A DNA stretch of 64,000 bases from Mycobacterium vicinigordonae (lineage in GTDB: Bacteria > Actinomycetota > Actinomycetes > Mycobacteriales > Mycobacteriaceae), in assembly GCF_013466425.1 (NCBI RefSeq), contig NZ_CP059165.1, positions 5,642,001 through 5,706,000 of the forward strand, given 5' to 3'. Both the position numbers and the translations under genes were made by a program. Below, piece after piece: positions 36,643-46,969 of the stretch; position 1 is the stretch's first letter, and every line of letters starts with the position of its first letter. The notes under the pieces are model-generated. The model was not told where the DNA came from, did not search any database, and saw nothing but the letters and a program-made list of their open reading frames with translations.

Positions 36643-38145
36643 TTGACCGAGCCCACCGTCACCGACCTGCTGGTCCCGCTGGCCGAAATCGAGGACCGCG
36701 GCGTCTATTTCGAGGACTCTTTCACCAGCTGGCGGGAGCATCTGCGGGACGGCGCCGCCCTGGCCGCGGCCTTGCGCGCCAGGTTCGACCCTGCGTTGCC
36801 ACAGCACGTCGGGATTCTGATGGAGAACACGCCGGCCTTTTCGGCGGCGTTGGTGGCAGCGGGGCTGTCGGGCATCGTCCCGGTAGGCCTGAACGCGGTG
36901 CGGCGCGGCGAGGCGCTGCTCCGCGATATCCGGCACGCCGACTGCCAACTGGTGCTGGCCGATGCGAATTCGGCTGCCGCGCTCGGCGACGTCGACTACG
37001 TCGATGTCGAATCCGCGGAATGGGCCCAAGAAATCGCCGCATATCGTGACACTGAGCTTCGATTCCAATCCGCCTCTGCGGCAGACCTTTTCATGCTGAT
37101 CTTCACCTCGGGCACCAGTGGTGAGCCCAAAGCGGTAAAGATCACCCATCGCAAGGTGGCCAGCGCCGGCCTGGGGATGACCATGCGCTTCGGCCTCGGC
37201 GCCGACGACGTCTGCTACGTGTCAATGCCGTTGTTCCATTCCAACGCGGTGCTGGTCGGCTGGGCAGTCGCGGCAGCCTGCCGGGGCTCGATGGCGTTGC
37301 GGCGCAAGTTCTCTGCTTCGGGATTCCTGCCTGATGTACGCCGCTACGGCGCCACCTACGCCAACTACGTGGGCAAGCCGCTGTCCTACGTGCTGGCCAC
37401 CCCCGAACAGGCCGACGACGCCGACAATCCGCTGCGCGCCGTCTACGGCAACGAGGGCGTTCCCCGGGATATCGAGCGCTTCGCCCGCCGCTTCGGCTGC
37501 CGGGTGCAGGACGGCTTCGGTTCCACCGAGTTGGGTGTCGCGATCGCCCGGATGCCGGGGACGCCGCCTGGGTCACTGGGCCCACTGCCCGACGGTGTGG
37601 CGATCCTGGATCCCGACACCGGGCAACCCTGCCCGCCGGGAGTGGTCGGCGAACTGGTCAACACCGCCGGCGCCGGCGGTTTCGACGGCTACTACAACGA
37701 CGCCGCGGCCGAGGCCGAGCGCATGCGTGGCGGCGTCTACCACAGCGGCGACCTGGCCTACCGCGACGAAAACGACTACGTCTACTTTGCCGGGCGACTC
37801 GGCGATTGGATGCGCGTCGACGGGGAGAACCTGGGCACCGCCCCGATCGAGCGGGTGCTGCTCCGCCACCCGACGGTGGCCGAGGTCGCGGTGTACCCGG
37901 TGCCCGATCCGGTGGTCGGTGATCTAGTGATGGCCGCGCTCGTCCTATCGCCCGGCGCACGGTTCGACGCGGACGAGTTCCGCGCGTTCCTGGCCGACCA
38001 GGACGATCTCGGACCCAAGCAGTGGCCGTCGTACGTGCGGGTCAGCTCGGGACTGCCGGGAACGGTTACCTTCAAGGTCCTCAAACGACAATTGTCGGCC
38101 GAAGGCGTCGACTGCGGCGAGCCGGTGTTCCAAATCCGCCGATAG
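36643..38145 (+). CDS. fadD17: Steroid-acid CoA ligase FadD17
   Basis: 500 residues from TTG 36643, 13 bases after the fadE27 stop; M. tuberculosis FadD17 has 502. Adenylation motifs: FTSGTSGEPKAVKITH, YVSMPLFHSNA, GFGSTELG, YHSGDLAYRDENDYVYFAGRLGDWMRVDGENLG, and the C-terminal Lys in PGTVTFKVLK. In M. tuberculosis it thioesterifies sterol-derived acids with a short (C5) side chain, feeding FadE26/27. No ATG or GTG is available nearby in frame. Confidence 0.92.
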   Translation: MTEPTVTDLLVPLAEIEDRGVYFEDSFTSWREHLRDGAALAAALRARFDPALPQHVGILMENTPAFSAALVAAGLSGIVPVGLNAVRRGEALLRDIRHADCQLVLADANSAAALGDVDYVDVESAEWAQEIAAYRDTELRFQSASAADLFMLIFTSGTSGEPKAVKITHRKVASAGLGMTMRFGLGADDVCYVSMPLFHSNAVLVGWAVAAACRGSMALRRKFSASGFLPDVRRYGATYANYVGKPLSYVLATPEQADDADNPLRAVYGNEGVPRDIERFARRFGCRVQDGFGSTELGVAIARMPGTPPGSLGPLPDGVAILDPDTGQPCPPGVVGELVNTAGAGGFDGYYNDAAAEAERMRGGVYHSGDLAYRDENDYVYFAGRLGDWMRVDGENLGTAPIERVLLRHPTVAEVAVYPVPDPVVGDLVMAALVLSPGARFDADEFRAFLADQDDLGPKQWPSYVRVSSGLPGTVTFKVLKRQLSAEGVDCGEPVFQIRR

Positions 38146-39020
38146 GCGCCGGCCACATTGACAAACGGCTCCGAAATGTTCGCACCTCCCCTAAGGCCCC
38201 CGTAGAGGGTCTTCCGTTGCGCAAGAAGGGGCAAGTGTTGGGAAACGAGTTGGAAAGTTGGCCTCCGGTCCGCCCACCGTCGTGATCATGGCCACCCCTT
38301 CCCGCAGCCTTGGATTTGCCTTCGGATCGCTCTGACCAACACAGGTTCCTGCTCTTGGAGGTACCGGTTGGTGTCCGCCGACTTCTGTTCGAGCGGCCTA
38401 TCGGTCTGGTTCCGACGGAGGCTCGAGCTATTGGATTTCGACCGGGGTTTGGTCGTTCCGTTCGGCATCATAGAACGCGATTTCGAACTCGGCTGGTGAA
38501 ATGTCGCCGAGGTGACCGTACAAGTGGCTGGTGTTGTGCCGGTGGACCCATCCCGGGATGACGAGGAATTCGAAAATGGGCGGGACCCTATGCGTTTAAT
38601 CCAGCCGTTGCGCAGTCATTTGCTGTCAACAGTGCAGGATCCCCGCCTAATCCCCACGGCCGACAGCCAGGACGCATGCTTTCGCACACGAAGGCCCCGA
38701 CCAAGGAGATGACCCGGGATGAGCCGCGCAGCGTTGCCATGCCCTCACCCGTACGCCAGGTCGCATGTGTGTCGACCGTGCGTGTCCTTCAGCGTCTGAA
38801 TTGTCTGGGCTCTCGTGATTCATCAACTGCACGGGAATGCGTTTTAGAACGCCTTTTAGAACGTCGTTCAACGGAACCAACTCCGTCCTTTAACTTGAGA
38901 CGCCTATTACGCGCGAATACAACAACCTGGCGCCAAGACGCGATACGATCCGCGCCTAACCGCTTACATTGTTGCCCGCTCGGCCATCGCCGGGCCGCCC
39001 TAATTTAGTGCGAGGTGCCG
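38146..39020. other. Gene-poor interval with an IS remnant
   Basis: 875 bases between fadD17 and the first PE_PGRS gene. GC content is visibly lower than in the flanks. It contains the transposase scrap at 38428-38580. I see no intact gene: the short open frames here lack ribosome sites, and their composition shifts along their length. The last ~200 bases (AT-richer, 'TTTAGAACGCC', 'TTAGAACGTCG') probably hold the PE_PGRS promoter. Confidence 0.6.
38428..38580 (-). pseudogene. IS3-family transposase C-terminal remnant
   Basis: Read on the minus strand, the frame ending at TAG 38428 gives a segment like GWVHRHNTSHLYGHLGDISP, continuing AEFEIAFYDAERND. This matches the conserved end of IS3-type OrfB (W-x-H/N-x-x-R-x-H-L-x-x-LG-x-x-x-P-x-E-F/Y-E). 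An in-frame stop about 20 residues upstream of this segment and the absence of the DDE core show that only the 3' end survives. No inverted repeats were seen. Confidence 0.65.
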
Positions 39021-42000
39021 ATGTCCTTCCTGCTTGTAGCGCCCGAGCCGGTAGGCGTGGTGGCCGCGAATCTGGCCAGCATCGGCTCGACTGTCAACGC
39101 GGCCACCGCGGCCGCGGCAGCACCCACCACTGATTTGCTGGCGGCAGCCGCCGACGAGGTATCAGCGGCAATCACCCGCCTGTTCTCCCAGCACGCGCTC
39201 GGCTATCAGGCGATCGCGAATCAGGCCGAGGCGTTCCACACGCAGTTCGTACAGACAATGATCCGTGGTGCAGGGGCTTACGCCGCCGCTGAGGCAGCCA
39301 ACTTCCAGTTGGCCGCCGCTGCGGCGACCAACCCCATCCAGGCACTGCTGTCGCGTCCCATCATCGGCAACGGCGCCAACGCGACGACTCCGGGCGGCAA
39401 CGGCGGTGACGGCGGCTGGCTGTTCGGCAGCGGCGGCAACGGGGCGGCGGGCGCGGCCGGCCAGCCGGGCGGTAACGGCGGCTCCGCGGGCCTGATCGGC
39501 AACGGCGGCATCGGTGGCGCGGGTGGCAGTGGTGGGGCCTCCGGCGGCAACGGCGGCAACGGCGGTCTGCTGCTCGGCGTCGGCGGAACCGGCGGCCTCG
39601 GCGGTGTGGGTGCCGCCGGACTATCCGGCGGCACCGGCGGTCACGGTGGCCACGGGTCGTACCTGATCGGCGGTGGCGGTGTCGGCGGCCAAGGCGGCCA
39701 GGGCGGATCCGGCGGCGGCCAGGGGGGCCACGGCGGCGACGGCGGTAACGGCGGGTTCCTGCTGGGCACCGGCGGCGACGGCGGCGCGGGTGGAATCGGC
39801 ACACCGGGCGCCTACGGCGGAGGCGGGGCGGGCAACGGCGGCGCGGGCGGCAACGGCGGGGCCGGCGGCCTGTTCATGAACGGTGGTAATGGCGGGGCCG
39901 GCGGCCAGGGCGGCAACGGCGGGGCCGGCATCGACTCCACCAATCCCGCCCTCGTCGGCGGACTCGGCGGCAACGGCGGCAACGGCGGGAGCGGTGGTCA
40001 AGGCGGGACCGGACCGGTGTTGTTCGGTCACGGAGGAGCCGGCGGCCTGGGAGGCCAGGGCGGCACCGGGGGCACCGGCGGCGTGGGCGCCGACAGCCTC
40101 ACCGGCATCGGCGGCACGGGCGGTACCGGTGGAAACGGCGGATCCGCCGGCCTGGGTGGCGCCGCCGGGGCCTCCGGCCCGCTGTCCAACGGCGGGGTGA
40201 ACGGCGGTGTCGGTGCCGGCGGCACCGGCGGTGGCGGCGGCCACGGCGGCAAAGGCGCCGACGGCGCGGCAGTCGCCGGCTACAGCACGGACGGCAAATC
40301 AGGCTTCACCGGCGGCGGGGGCGGCAAGGGCGGCCAGGGCGGCGCGGCAATCGCCGGTGGCGTCGCCGGAAACGGCGGCCAGGGCGGTGCCGGCGGTCTT
40401 GGCGGCAACGGCAGCGACGGCACCAGCGCCAACCCAGCGGCCAACGGTGTCAACGGCGGCAACGGCGGCAACGGCGGCAATGGCGGCGCCGCGGGGGCGG
40501 GCGGCGCGGCGGGCACCGGCGGGGGCGGCCAGACAGGCAGCATCGGCAACGGCGGCAACGGCGGCAACGGCGGCAAGGGTGGCAACGGCTCGGCCGGATT
40601 CGCCGGCGCCGACCATTCCGGCAATCCCAATACCCGCGGTGGCGATGGCACCACGGGTGGCGCTGGCGGAGCCGGCGGCAATGGCGGCGACGCGGGCGGC
40701 AAGGGCGGGACCGGCGGGACCGGCGGCACCGGTGGCAACGGCGCGCAAGGCGGGGCCGGCGGGAATGCCGGTCATAACACTGCCGGCGACCCCACCGCCG
40801 TCACCGGCGGGAAGGGTGGCGATGGCGGGGCCGGCGGCGCCGCCGGAGCCGGCGGGGCTGCTAACGGCGGCACCGCTGGGGCGCTGGGCAAGGGCGGCAA
40901 CGGCGCCCTGGGCGGCAACGGTGGCCAGGGCGGCGACGGCATCGACGGCACCGGGACGGACGGCCTGGGCAACGGCAAGTCCGGCACCGTGGGCGGCACC
41001 GGCGGTAAGGGTGGCAACGGCGGATTCGCCGCCAACGGCGGCACCGGCGGCACCGGCGGTACAGGCGGCACCGGGGGTGCCGGGGGCAGCGGAGGCAATG
41101 GCGCCACCGGCAGCACCGGCACCGGCACTGCGCCCGCCGGCGGCACCGGCGGCACCGGCGGGACCGGTGCCAACGGCGGCGATGGCGGGGCCGGCGGCAA
41201 CGCCGGGGGTCCGGGCGGCGGCGGTGGCACCGGCGGCGTTGGCGGGAAGGCCGGCAACGGCGGTAACGGCGGCCAGGGCGGCAATGCCGTCATGCCGAAT
41301 GCGGGTGTGGGTACTGCTCCCGATGGCGGCACGGGCGGTACCGGCGGCCAGGGCGGCACCGGCGGCCAGGGCGGGAGGGGCGGCGATGGCGCCGTCGGCG
41401 GTGTGGCCGGTGACGGCGGTATGGGTGGGGACAGCGGCAACGGCGGAAAGGGCGGTCTAGGCGGCAACGGCGCGACTGGCGGGAGCGTTAGCAACGGCGG
41501 CGCCCCCGCCGGATCCGGCGGGGCCGGCGGCAACGGCGGAAACGCAGGCAACGGCGGCACCGGTGGCACCGGCGGTACCGGCGCTACAAATTCGCCCGCA
41601 GGTAACGGCGGCAACGGCGGAAAGGGCGGTAACGCCGGTGCCGGCGGAGACGGCGGCCAGGGAGCTACCGGCGGAAACTTCAGTCCCGGATCCGGCAGCA
41701 CCACCGCCGGCAACGGGGGTAACGGGGGCAACGCCGGCACGGCAGGCAACGGCGGTGCTGGTGGAACCGGTGGCTCGGGCCTGGCCGGCGGCAACGGCGG
41801 CAACGGCGGCAATGCCGGGAACGGCGCGGACGGCGGCAAGGGTGCCGATGGTGCTGATGGTTCGCAAACCTTCACGGCTAACTACGACGCCACTACTTCC
41901 GGCGGGTCTGGCGGGGCTGGCGGCACCGGAAGTAACGGAGGCGACCCGGGGGCGGGTGGTGTCTCCGGAGGCGTGGGCCATACGGGCAGCCTGGGTAAGG

Positions 42001-43256
42001 GCGGCGACGGTGGCGACGGTGGAGCTGGCGGAAAGGGCGGCAAGGGCGCCAACGGTGTCAACAACGCTATCCCGACGACCGATCCGCAGGCCGCTGCCGG
42101 CGCCAACGGGAGTCCAGCGGACCCGACAGGCGTTGCCGGTGGTCCAGGCTCCCCTGGGCAACCCGCCAGTGGCTTGCCCAACGGCCACGTTCAGCAGGGC
42201 GGCGACGGAGGGCACGGCGGCGACGGGACCAACAGCAGCGCCAATGGCGATGCAGCTGGCGGAAAAGGCGGCGATGGGGGCACCGGCAGCCTTTACGGCG
42301 GGCCCGGCGGCAACGGCGGAACGGGTGGCAACGGCACCCAATCCGGCGCCTCCGGCGGGACGGCCCATGGCGGAGACGGCGGCAACGGCGGCACCGGCGG
42401 TCAGTATGGGGACGGGGGCAAGGGTGGCCTGGGTGGCGCAGCCAAGACCACAGGCACCGGCGGCGTTGCCACCGGCGGAAACGGTGGTAACGGCGGCAAT
42501 GCTACTGAGGGGCCAGCCGGCGACGGCGGCAACGGCGCCGCCGGCGGTGCCGGCGGTGATGGTGGATTCGCCACCGGCGGCCCAGGCGGTGTGGGCACCG
42601 GCGGCAAAGGCGGCAACGGTGGCAACGGCGCAACCGGATCCTCGAGTGCCGGTGACGGCGGCGCCGGCGGCCTGGGCGGGGCCGCCGGCGCCGGAGGCGC
42701 TAATGGCGGCAGCGGCGGAACGGGCGGGGTAGGCGGAGCCGGCGGGGCCGGTGGTGTCGGCGCCTCAGGGGGCGTCGGCGGGGCAGGCGGTAACGGCGGC
42801 GGCGCGACGGTCGGCGCCGGCGGGACCAGCCAGATCGGAAACGGCGGCAACGGCGGAGGAGGGGGTACTGGCGCCCTCGGCGGCGCGGGCGGCATGGGGG
42901 GCAACGGCGGGGCTGGCGGCGCAGTCGGCGCGCCCGGACCCGCGGGGGTGGGCACGGCCGGCGACGGCGGCGCGGGTGGTGTCGGCGGGGAGGGCGGCAA
43001 CGGCGGCGGGGGCGGCGACGGCGGCAAGGCTGGAAGCGGCCTCGTAGCAGGAACCGGTGGAACCGGCGGCAACGGCGGTAGTAGCGGGGTCTCCGGCAAC
43101 GGCGGCAACGGCGGCCAATCCGGCACCGGGGTTACTGGCGGCAACGGCGGAACCGGCGCGTCTTCCCAGGCCGGTGGTGCTGGCACGATCACCGGCGGGG
43201 GTACAGGCGGTACCGCTGGTCCAGGTGGTACCGCTGGTGCAGGTGGTAGCGCCTAG
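39021..43256 (+). CDS. PE_PGRS protein (first of three)
   Basis: 1411 residues from ATG 39021 (MSFLLVAPE), with GCGAGG upstream. The PE domain (residues 1-95) has the PE pair at 8-9 and the type VII secretion signal Y-x-x-x-E in [11 protein letters not shown]. The linker [20 protein letters not shown] boundary follows, then about 1290 residues of GGxGGx repeats. The repeats are interrupted near residues 960-1065 by less regular segments ([24 protein letters not shown]). It occupies the place of M. tuberculosis PE_PGRS53/54. It is probably ESX-5-secreted and surface-associated. Confidence 0.92.
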   Translation: MSFLLVAPEPVGVVAANLASIGSTVNAATAAAAAPTTDLLAAAADEVSAAITRLFSQHALGYQAIANQAEAFHTQFVQTMIRGAGAYAAAEAANFQLAAAAATNPIQALLSRPIIGNGANATTPGGNGGDGGWLFGSGGNGAAGAAGQPGGNGGSAGLIGNGGIGGAGGSGGASGGNGGNGGLLLGVGGTGGLGGVGAAGLSGGTGGHGGHGSYLIGGGGVGGQGGQGGSGGGQGGHGGDGGNGGFLLGTGGDGGAGGIGTPGAYGGGGAGNGGAGGNGGAGGLFMNGGNGGAGGQGGNGGAGIDSTNPALVGGLGGNGGNGGSGGQGGTGPVLFGHGGAGGLGGQGGTGGTGGVGADSLTGIGGTGGTGGNGGSAGLGGAAGASGPLSNGGVNGGVGAGGTGGGGGHGGKGADGAAVAGYSTDGKSGFTGGGGGKGGQGGAAIAGGVAGNGGQGGAGGLGGNGSDGTSANPAANGVNGGNGGNGGNGGAAGAGGAAGTGGGGQTGSIGNGGNGGNGGKGGNGSAGFAGADHSGNPNTRGGDGTTGGAGGAGGNGGDAGGKGGTGGTGGTGGNGAQGGAGGNAGHNTAGDPTAVTGGKGGDGGAGGAAGAGGAANGGTAGALGKGGNGALGGNGGQGGDGIDGTGTDGLGNGKSGTVGGTGGKGGNGGFAANGGTGGTGGTGGTGGAGGSGGNGATGSTGTGTAPAGGTGGTGGTGANGGDGGAGGNAGGPGGGGGTGGVGGKAGNGGNGGQGGNAVMPNAGVGTAPDGGTGGTGGQGGTGGQGGRGGDGAVGGVAGDGGMGGDSGNGGKGGLGGNGATGGSVSNGGAPAGSGGAGGNGGNAGNGGTGGTGGTGATNSPAGNGGNGGKGGNAGAGGDGGQGATGGNFSPGSGSTTAGNGGNGGNAGTAGNGGAGGTGGSGLAGGNGGNGGNAGNGADGGKGADGADGSQTFTANYDATTSGGSGGAGGTGSNGGDPGAGGVSGGVGHTGSLGKGGDGGDGGAGGKGGKGANGVNNAIPTTDPQAAAGANGSPADPTGVAGGPGSPGQPASGLPNGHVQQGGDGGHGGDGTNSSANGDAAGGKGGDGGTGSLYGGPGGNGGTGGNGTQSGASGGTAHGGDGGNGGTGGQYGDGGKGGLGGAAKTTGTGGVATGGNGGNGGNATEGPAGDGGNGAAGGAGGDGGFATGGPGGVGTGGKGGNGGNGATGSSSAGDGGAGGLGGAAGAGGANGGSGGTGGVGGAGGAGGVGASGGVGGAGGNGGGATVGAGGTSQIGNGGNGGGGGTGALGGAGGMGGNGGAGGAVGAPGPAGVGTAGDGGAGGVGGEGGNGGGGGDGGKAGSGLVAGTGGTGGNGGSSGVSGNGGNGGQSGTGVTGGNGGTGASSQAGGAGTITGGGTGGTAGPGGTAGAGGSA

Positions 43257-43356
43257 AGGTGCTCTGCGAGAGCTGTCGGTGCGTCCCGGCGCTCAGCGCG
43301 CATGCTTCGACCACGGCGGTCAGGTCATCAGTTGAATTTTCGGTGGCTGACGCGGT

Positions 43357-44904
43357 CTACCCCAGCAGTGACGGCACCACCGCGTCGATCAGGTGCGGTC
43401 CGGGTTCGGCAAACGCGTCCCGCAACGCATCGGCCAGCTCCTCAGCCGTGGTGACCCGCCGCGCCGGAACCCCCATGCCCTCCGCGATCTTTACGAAATC
43501 CATTGTGGGGCGCGAGATGTCGAGTAGGTCGAGAGCCTTGGGGCCGGGTGTGGATCCGGCACCGACCCGCTGCAGCTCCAACCGCAGGATGTCGTACTTG
43601 CCGTTGTTGTAGATCACGGTGGTGACGTCGAGCTTCTCGCGCGCCTGGGTCCACAAACCCGAAATCGTGTACATCGCAGAGCCGTCGGATTCCAGACACA
43701 GCACCGGGCGATCGGGGGCGGCGACGGCGGCGCCGACGGCCGTCGGTATGCCGTAGCCGATCGCCCCGCCGGTCAGAGTGAGCCAGTCATGCGCCGGGGC
43801 GCCGGCGGTGGCCGCCGGAAGCGGCAAACCCGAGGTGTTGGATTCGTCGACCACAATGGCCCGCTGCGGCAGCAGCGCGCCGATCACGTCGGCCGCCGAC
43901 GCCGCCGTCAGCGTTCCCGACGGCAGCGACGGACGCGATGCGGCCGCTACCGGCGGTGTAACACCGGGTGCCACCTCATCCGCCAAGGCGGTCAAAGCTG
44001 TTGCGGCACCGCTATATTCGGCAAGAATGTGGACGTTGCAGCCAGCTGGCACGAGATCGCTGGGCATGTCGGGGTAGGCGAAGAACGACACCGGGGACTT
44101 GGCACCGGCCAGCACCAGATGCTTGGTCCCGTTCAACTGGGCGGCAGCGGCCTCGGCGAAGTAGCCCAGCCGTTCGATCGCGGGCACCCCTGCGCCCCGC
44201 TCCAGCCGAGTCGGGAACGTTTCGCACAGCAATCGAGCCCCGGTTGCTTGGGCGATCCGTGCGGCAGCGGTCAAGCCGGCGGTGCGGGTGGCGTCTCCCC
44301 CAACCAGAATCGTGGCGGGTTCGCCGCTGCGCAGCACCTCGGCCACGGCACCCACCTCTGGAATCGGCCCGGGCGAGGTCACCGCCACCGGCGTAACCGG
44401 TTGCGCGCCTTCGGACCACGAAGTGTCCGCGGGCAGAATCAGCGTCGAGACATGCGAGCCCGATATGCTGGTGGCGATCGCCTCGGCGGTGTCAGCTCCA
44501 ACTTCGGCGACGGTCATGGTGCGGCGCACCCAGCCCGAGACCGTGCCGGCGACCGCGTCGATGTCGGATTCCAGTGGGGCGTCGTACTTCTTGTGGTACG
44601 TGGCGTGGTCGCCGACCACAACTACTACCGGCACCCGGGCGCGACGCGCATTGTGCAGGTTGGCCAGCCCGTTGCCCAGCCCGGGCCCCAGGTGCAGCAA
44701 CACCGCGGCGGGCCGGCCGGCAATGCGCGCATAGCCGTCGGCGGCGCCGGTCGCCACTCCCTCGAAAAGCGTTAGCACACCGCGCATTTGCTCGACGTTG
44801 TCCAGCGCCGCGACGAAGTGCATCTCGGAGGTGCCCGGGTTGGAGAAGCACACGTCGACGCCGCCGTCGACCAAGGTCTTGATCAGTGCCTGGGCACCGT
44901 TCAT
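43357..44904 (-). CDS. ilvX: TPP-dependent acetolactate synthase-like enzyme IlvX
   Basis: 515 residues, the same as M. tuberculosis IlvX (Rv3509c). N-terminal PYR domain with CFSNPGTSEMHF and the activating Glu in LFEGVATGAADGYARIAG; C-terminal PP domain with ESDGSAMYTISGLWTQAREKLDVTTVIYNNGKYDIL for Mg-TPP. The usual GDG becomes S-D-G, and GPGLGNGLANLHNARRA is the second cofactor loop. The substrate is probably not that of classical AHAS; benzoylformate-decarboxylase-like chemistry is possible. Its start overlaps the amidohydrolase stop (ATGA). A decayed copy is at 52904-53272. Confidence 0.9.
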   Translation of the reverse strand: MNGAQALIKTLVDGGVDVCFSNPGTSEMHFVAALDNVEQMRGVLTLFEGVATGAADGYARIAGRPAAVLLHLGPGLGNGLANLHNARRARVPVVVVVGDHATYHKKYDAPLESDIDAVAGTVSGWVRRTMTVAEVGADTAEAIATSISGSHVSTLILPADTSWSEGAQPVTPVAVTSPGPIPEVGAVAEVLRSGEPATILVGGDATRTAGLTAAARIAQATGARLLCETFPTRLERGAGVPAIERLGYFAEAAAAQLNGTKHLVLAGAKSPVSFFAYPDMPSDLVPAGCNVHILAEYSGAATALTALADEVAPGVTPPVAAASRPSLPSGTLTAASAADVIGALLPQRAIVVDESNTSGLPLPAATAGAPAHDWLTLTGGAIGYGIPTAVGAAVAAPDRPVLCLESDGSAMYTISGLWTQAREKLDVTTVIYNNGKYDILRLELQRVGAGSTPGPKALDLLDISRPTMDFVKIAEGMGVPARRVTTAEELADALRDAFAEPGPHLIDAVVPSLLG

Positions 44905-45764
44905 CGGTCCGCCTTTCCTGACTGCTCGTCGTGAGAAAAATCCGCCGCCGCCGGCAGCTTGAAGACCCGCTCGGCATTACCGCGCAGGAAGTCTCGGCGC
45001 GCCTGCCCGCTGAGCTCGAGGTCGTCCAGCCCCGCCAGAGCATGAGCGTGGCTGATCATCGGATAGTTGGTGCCGAACAACACTTTTCGCTGCCCGGTGC
45101 CGGTCTTGATGAATCTGACCAGCTCTTCGGGGAAGCGCCGCACCGTGTAGGCGGAGGTGTCGATATAAACGTTCTCATGCTTGCGGGCCACTGCGACCAT
45201 TTCCTCGGTCCAGGGGTAGCCGACATGCCCGCATACGATCACCAACTCCGGGAAGTCCAAGGCCACCTGGTCGATGTAGGGAATAGGGCGGCCGGTTTCC
45301 GACGGCCGCAACGGACCGGTGTGCCCGACCTGGGTGCAGAAGGGCACCCCGGACTCCACGCACTGGGCGAACAGCGGGTAGTAGCGGCGGTCGGTGGGCG
45401 GTGCGTTCCACAGCCACGGCACCACCCGCAGGCCGACAAAGCCGTCGGCAACCCGGCGGCGTAGCTCCCTGACGGCCTGCATCGGGCGGTCCAGATCAAC
45501 CGCCGCCAAACCGCCCAGCCTATCCGGGTACTGCGAGATCCACTCGGCGACTTCATCATTGGAAACCAAGCTCTGTCCACCCGGCCCACTCCAGGCGCTC
45601 AGCAACCCGAACTCCACGCCCCCGGCATCCATCGAGGCCACCGTCGCCGCGAGGGGTATCTCGGCGTCCGGCATCGACCCGCCGGTCCAGCGCCGCAGCG
45701 AAGCCAGCAGCTCGCTGCCCAGGAAGCGCTGAGTTGGATGCTGCATCCACACGTCGATCGTCAT
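44901..45764 (-). CDS. Amidohydrolase-family (ACMSD-like) protein
   Basis: 287 residues. TIM-barrel amidohydrolase_2 fold: metal/active-site elements MQHPTQ at the N-terminus (reduced HxH), VPFCTQVGHTGP, VIVCGHVGYPWTEEMVAVARKHENVYIDTSAY and VLFGTNYPMISHAHAL. The first HxH motif is degenerate (DVWMQHP) and the usual DxP ending is NYP, so metal binding may differ. Likely a decarboxylase or hydrolase. It is translationally coupled to ilvX, which suggests sequential chemistry on an oxo-acid. The first 54 bases of the gene are also present at 53274-53327. Confidence 0.82.
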   Translation of the reverse strand: MTIDVWMQHPTQRFLGSELLASLRRWTGGSMPDAEIPLAATVASMDAGGVEFGLLSAWSGPGGQSLVSNDEVAEWISQYPDRLGGLAAVDLDRPMQAVRELRRRVADGFVGLRVVPWLWNAPPTDRRYYPLFAQCVESGVPFCTQVGHTGPLRPSETGRPIPYIDQVALDFPELVIVCGHVGYPWTEEMVAVARKHENVYIDTSAYTVRRFPEELVRFIKTGTGQRKVLFGTNYPMISHAHALAGLDDLELSGQARRDFLRGNAERVFKLPAAADFSHDEQSGKADR

Positions 45765-46249
45765 CGCGGTTCGACTCTAGATCCAGCACCAGTCCCGGCG
45801 GCACCCGCCCGGTCACTTGCCCAGCGCGGAGCACGCCGCAGCGTGTGTCTGACCGGCGTATCCCCCACCGAACAGCACGACGTGGGCGAGCAGCGGGAAC
45901 AGCTGGTGCAACGCCACCCGATCCTGCCAGCCAGCCCGCAGCGACCGCACGTGCTGGTAGCCGGCGATCACCGCCTCATAGTGTGGGCAGCCGAACAACG
46001 CCAGCATCGCCAGGTCGGTCTCGCGGTGACCCGCGTGCGCGGCGGGGTCGATCAGCACCACCCCGGCTTGCGTCCACATCACGTTGCCGCTCCACAAGTC
46101 GCCGTGCAGCCGGGCCGGCTGGTCGTCGTCGTCAAAGTCGCCTGTGCGGCAACGCCGTACGACGGCATCGACGGCGTCGCGGGTGCCGCCGTCGAGTCGC
46201 CCGCCAGCCCGCTCGGCCATCGGGACCAGTCGCTCGTCGGCGTAGAACT
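45711..46249. repeat. Segmental duplication, left copy (539 bp)
   Basis: This block aligns without gaps to 53274-53812 (offset 7563). I count about six mismatches, so identity is close to 99%. It spans the 5' end of the amidohydrolase gene, the intergenic strip and the 3' part of the fructosamine kinase gene. Confidence 0.9.
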
Positions 46250-46319
46250 CCCCTGTGTCGACACGCAACGGCGGCACCGGCGGCAGTAGAGCCCGAGGCA
46301 CTGGCAGCTCGGCCGGCAA
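45813..46319 (-). pseudogene. Truncated fructosamine kinase (left copy)
   Basis: From 46249 down to 45813 this is nearly identical to the C-terminal ~145 residues of the intact gene at 53376-54143, including the catalytic LHGDLWSGN and IDPAAHAGHRETDLAML motifs. The N-terminal half, with the nucleotide-binding region, is missing. The open frame runs on to 46319 only because it reads antisense PGRS sequence. It is probably non-functional. Confidence 0.85.
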
Positions 46320-46477
46320 GGGCGGTACCGGCGGCCTCAGCGGTGCGGGAGGTCAGGGTGGCACCGGTGGCCTGTCGGACCCCCGGCAATAGTGGCGGGG
46401 CGGTCGGACCCGCCGGATCGGCAAACACCGGAGACACCGGCGGAGCTGGCAGCGAGGGCATGGGCGGCAAAGCTTGA
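46262..46477 (+). pseudogene. PE_PGRS C-terminal relic
   Basis: On the plus strand this reads NGGTGGS..., [19 protein letters not shown] and then meets a stop at about 46389. In another frame it continues NSGGAVGPAGSANTGDTGGA, SEGMGGKA and a TGA at 46477. It is thus the frameshifted tail of a lost PE_PGRS gene, joined directly to the truncated kinase. Confidence 0.75.
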
Positions 46478-46507
46478 CAACGAGGCGGCTGGGGTTTCCG
46501 GACGACC

Positions 46508-46969
46508 ATGCGCTCAAAAAGAGATGCTTCGCGCACTCCGGCGACGATCGGACTCGCGATTTCGGCACCCGGTCTCACCGGCCTGTACTCACGTGGCCCT
46601 TGGTCCACCGCGGTGGCGTGGTCGACCATCGAGGTGCCACTGGCGATCGATGCGCCACGAGCTGATCCGGACGCAGCACCTTTGGCCATCAAAGCGATTT
46701 CCGAGTCCGACAATCCGGCGTCGGAGGCGTCGGAGGCTTCGGAGGCTTCGGTGGCGTTGTGGATGCTGCTGGGAGAACCGTCGGACGCCGCGCGGCAGGT
46801 GCAGGCCGTCATGGGGGCTGGCGGCGACGTATCCACGATGGTCGAACCCCGCCGGTTGCGCCCGGGCTTCACCGCCTTCGGCCAAACGGGGTGGCCGCTC
46901 GCACGCCAGGCAGTGTTCGCCGCCAACTTGTCCGACCTCCCGACGCCGCCCCGGTCATCGAGTCCATGA
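46508..46969 (+). CDS. Hypothetical protein with SEA tripeptide repeat
   Basis: 153 residues from ATG 46508. Third codon positions are mostly G/C, which supports coding on this strand. It starts MRSKRDASRTPATIGLAISA; a central SEASEASEAS tract comes from a 9-base tandem repeat. The second half (MLLGEPSDAARQVQAVM, RPGFTAFGQTGWPLARQAVF) looks like a folded domain that I cannot name. There is no clear ribosome site or signal peptide, and it lies right after a PGRS relic, so it may be a damaged gene. The antisense frame is also open but less gene-like. Confidence 0.4.
   Translation: MRSKRDASRTPATIGLAISAPGLTGLYSRGPWSTAVAWSTIEVPLAIDAPRADPDAAPLAIKAISESDNPASEASEASEASVALWMLLGEPSDAARQVQAVMGAGGDVSTMVEPRRLRPGFTAFGQTGWPLARQAVFAANLSDLPTPPRSSSP

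Noticed and set aside
38310..38712. Short plus-strand frames in the gene-poor interval before the first PE_PGRS gene
   Set aside because: They are antisense to the transposase remnant or lack starts with ribosome sites. No motif seen.
46132..46926. Minus-strand 264-residue open frame across the PGRS relic and the SEA-repeat ORF
   Set aside because: It runs through a clear deletion junction and antisense PGRS. Its composition changes along its length and it has no family signature.
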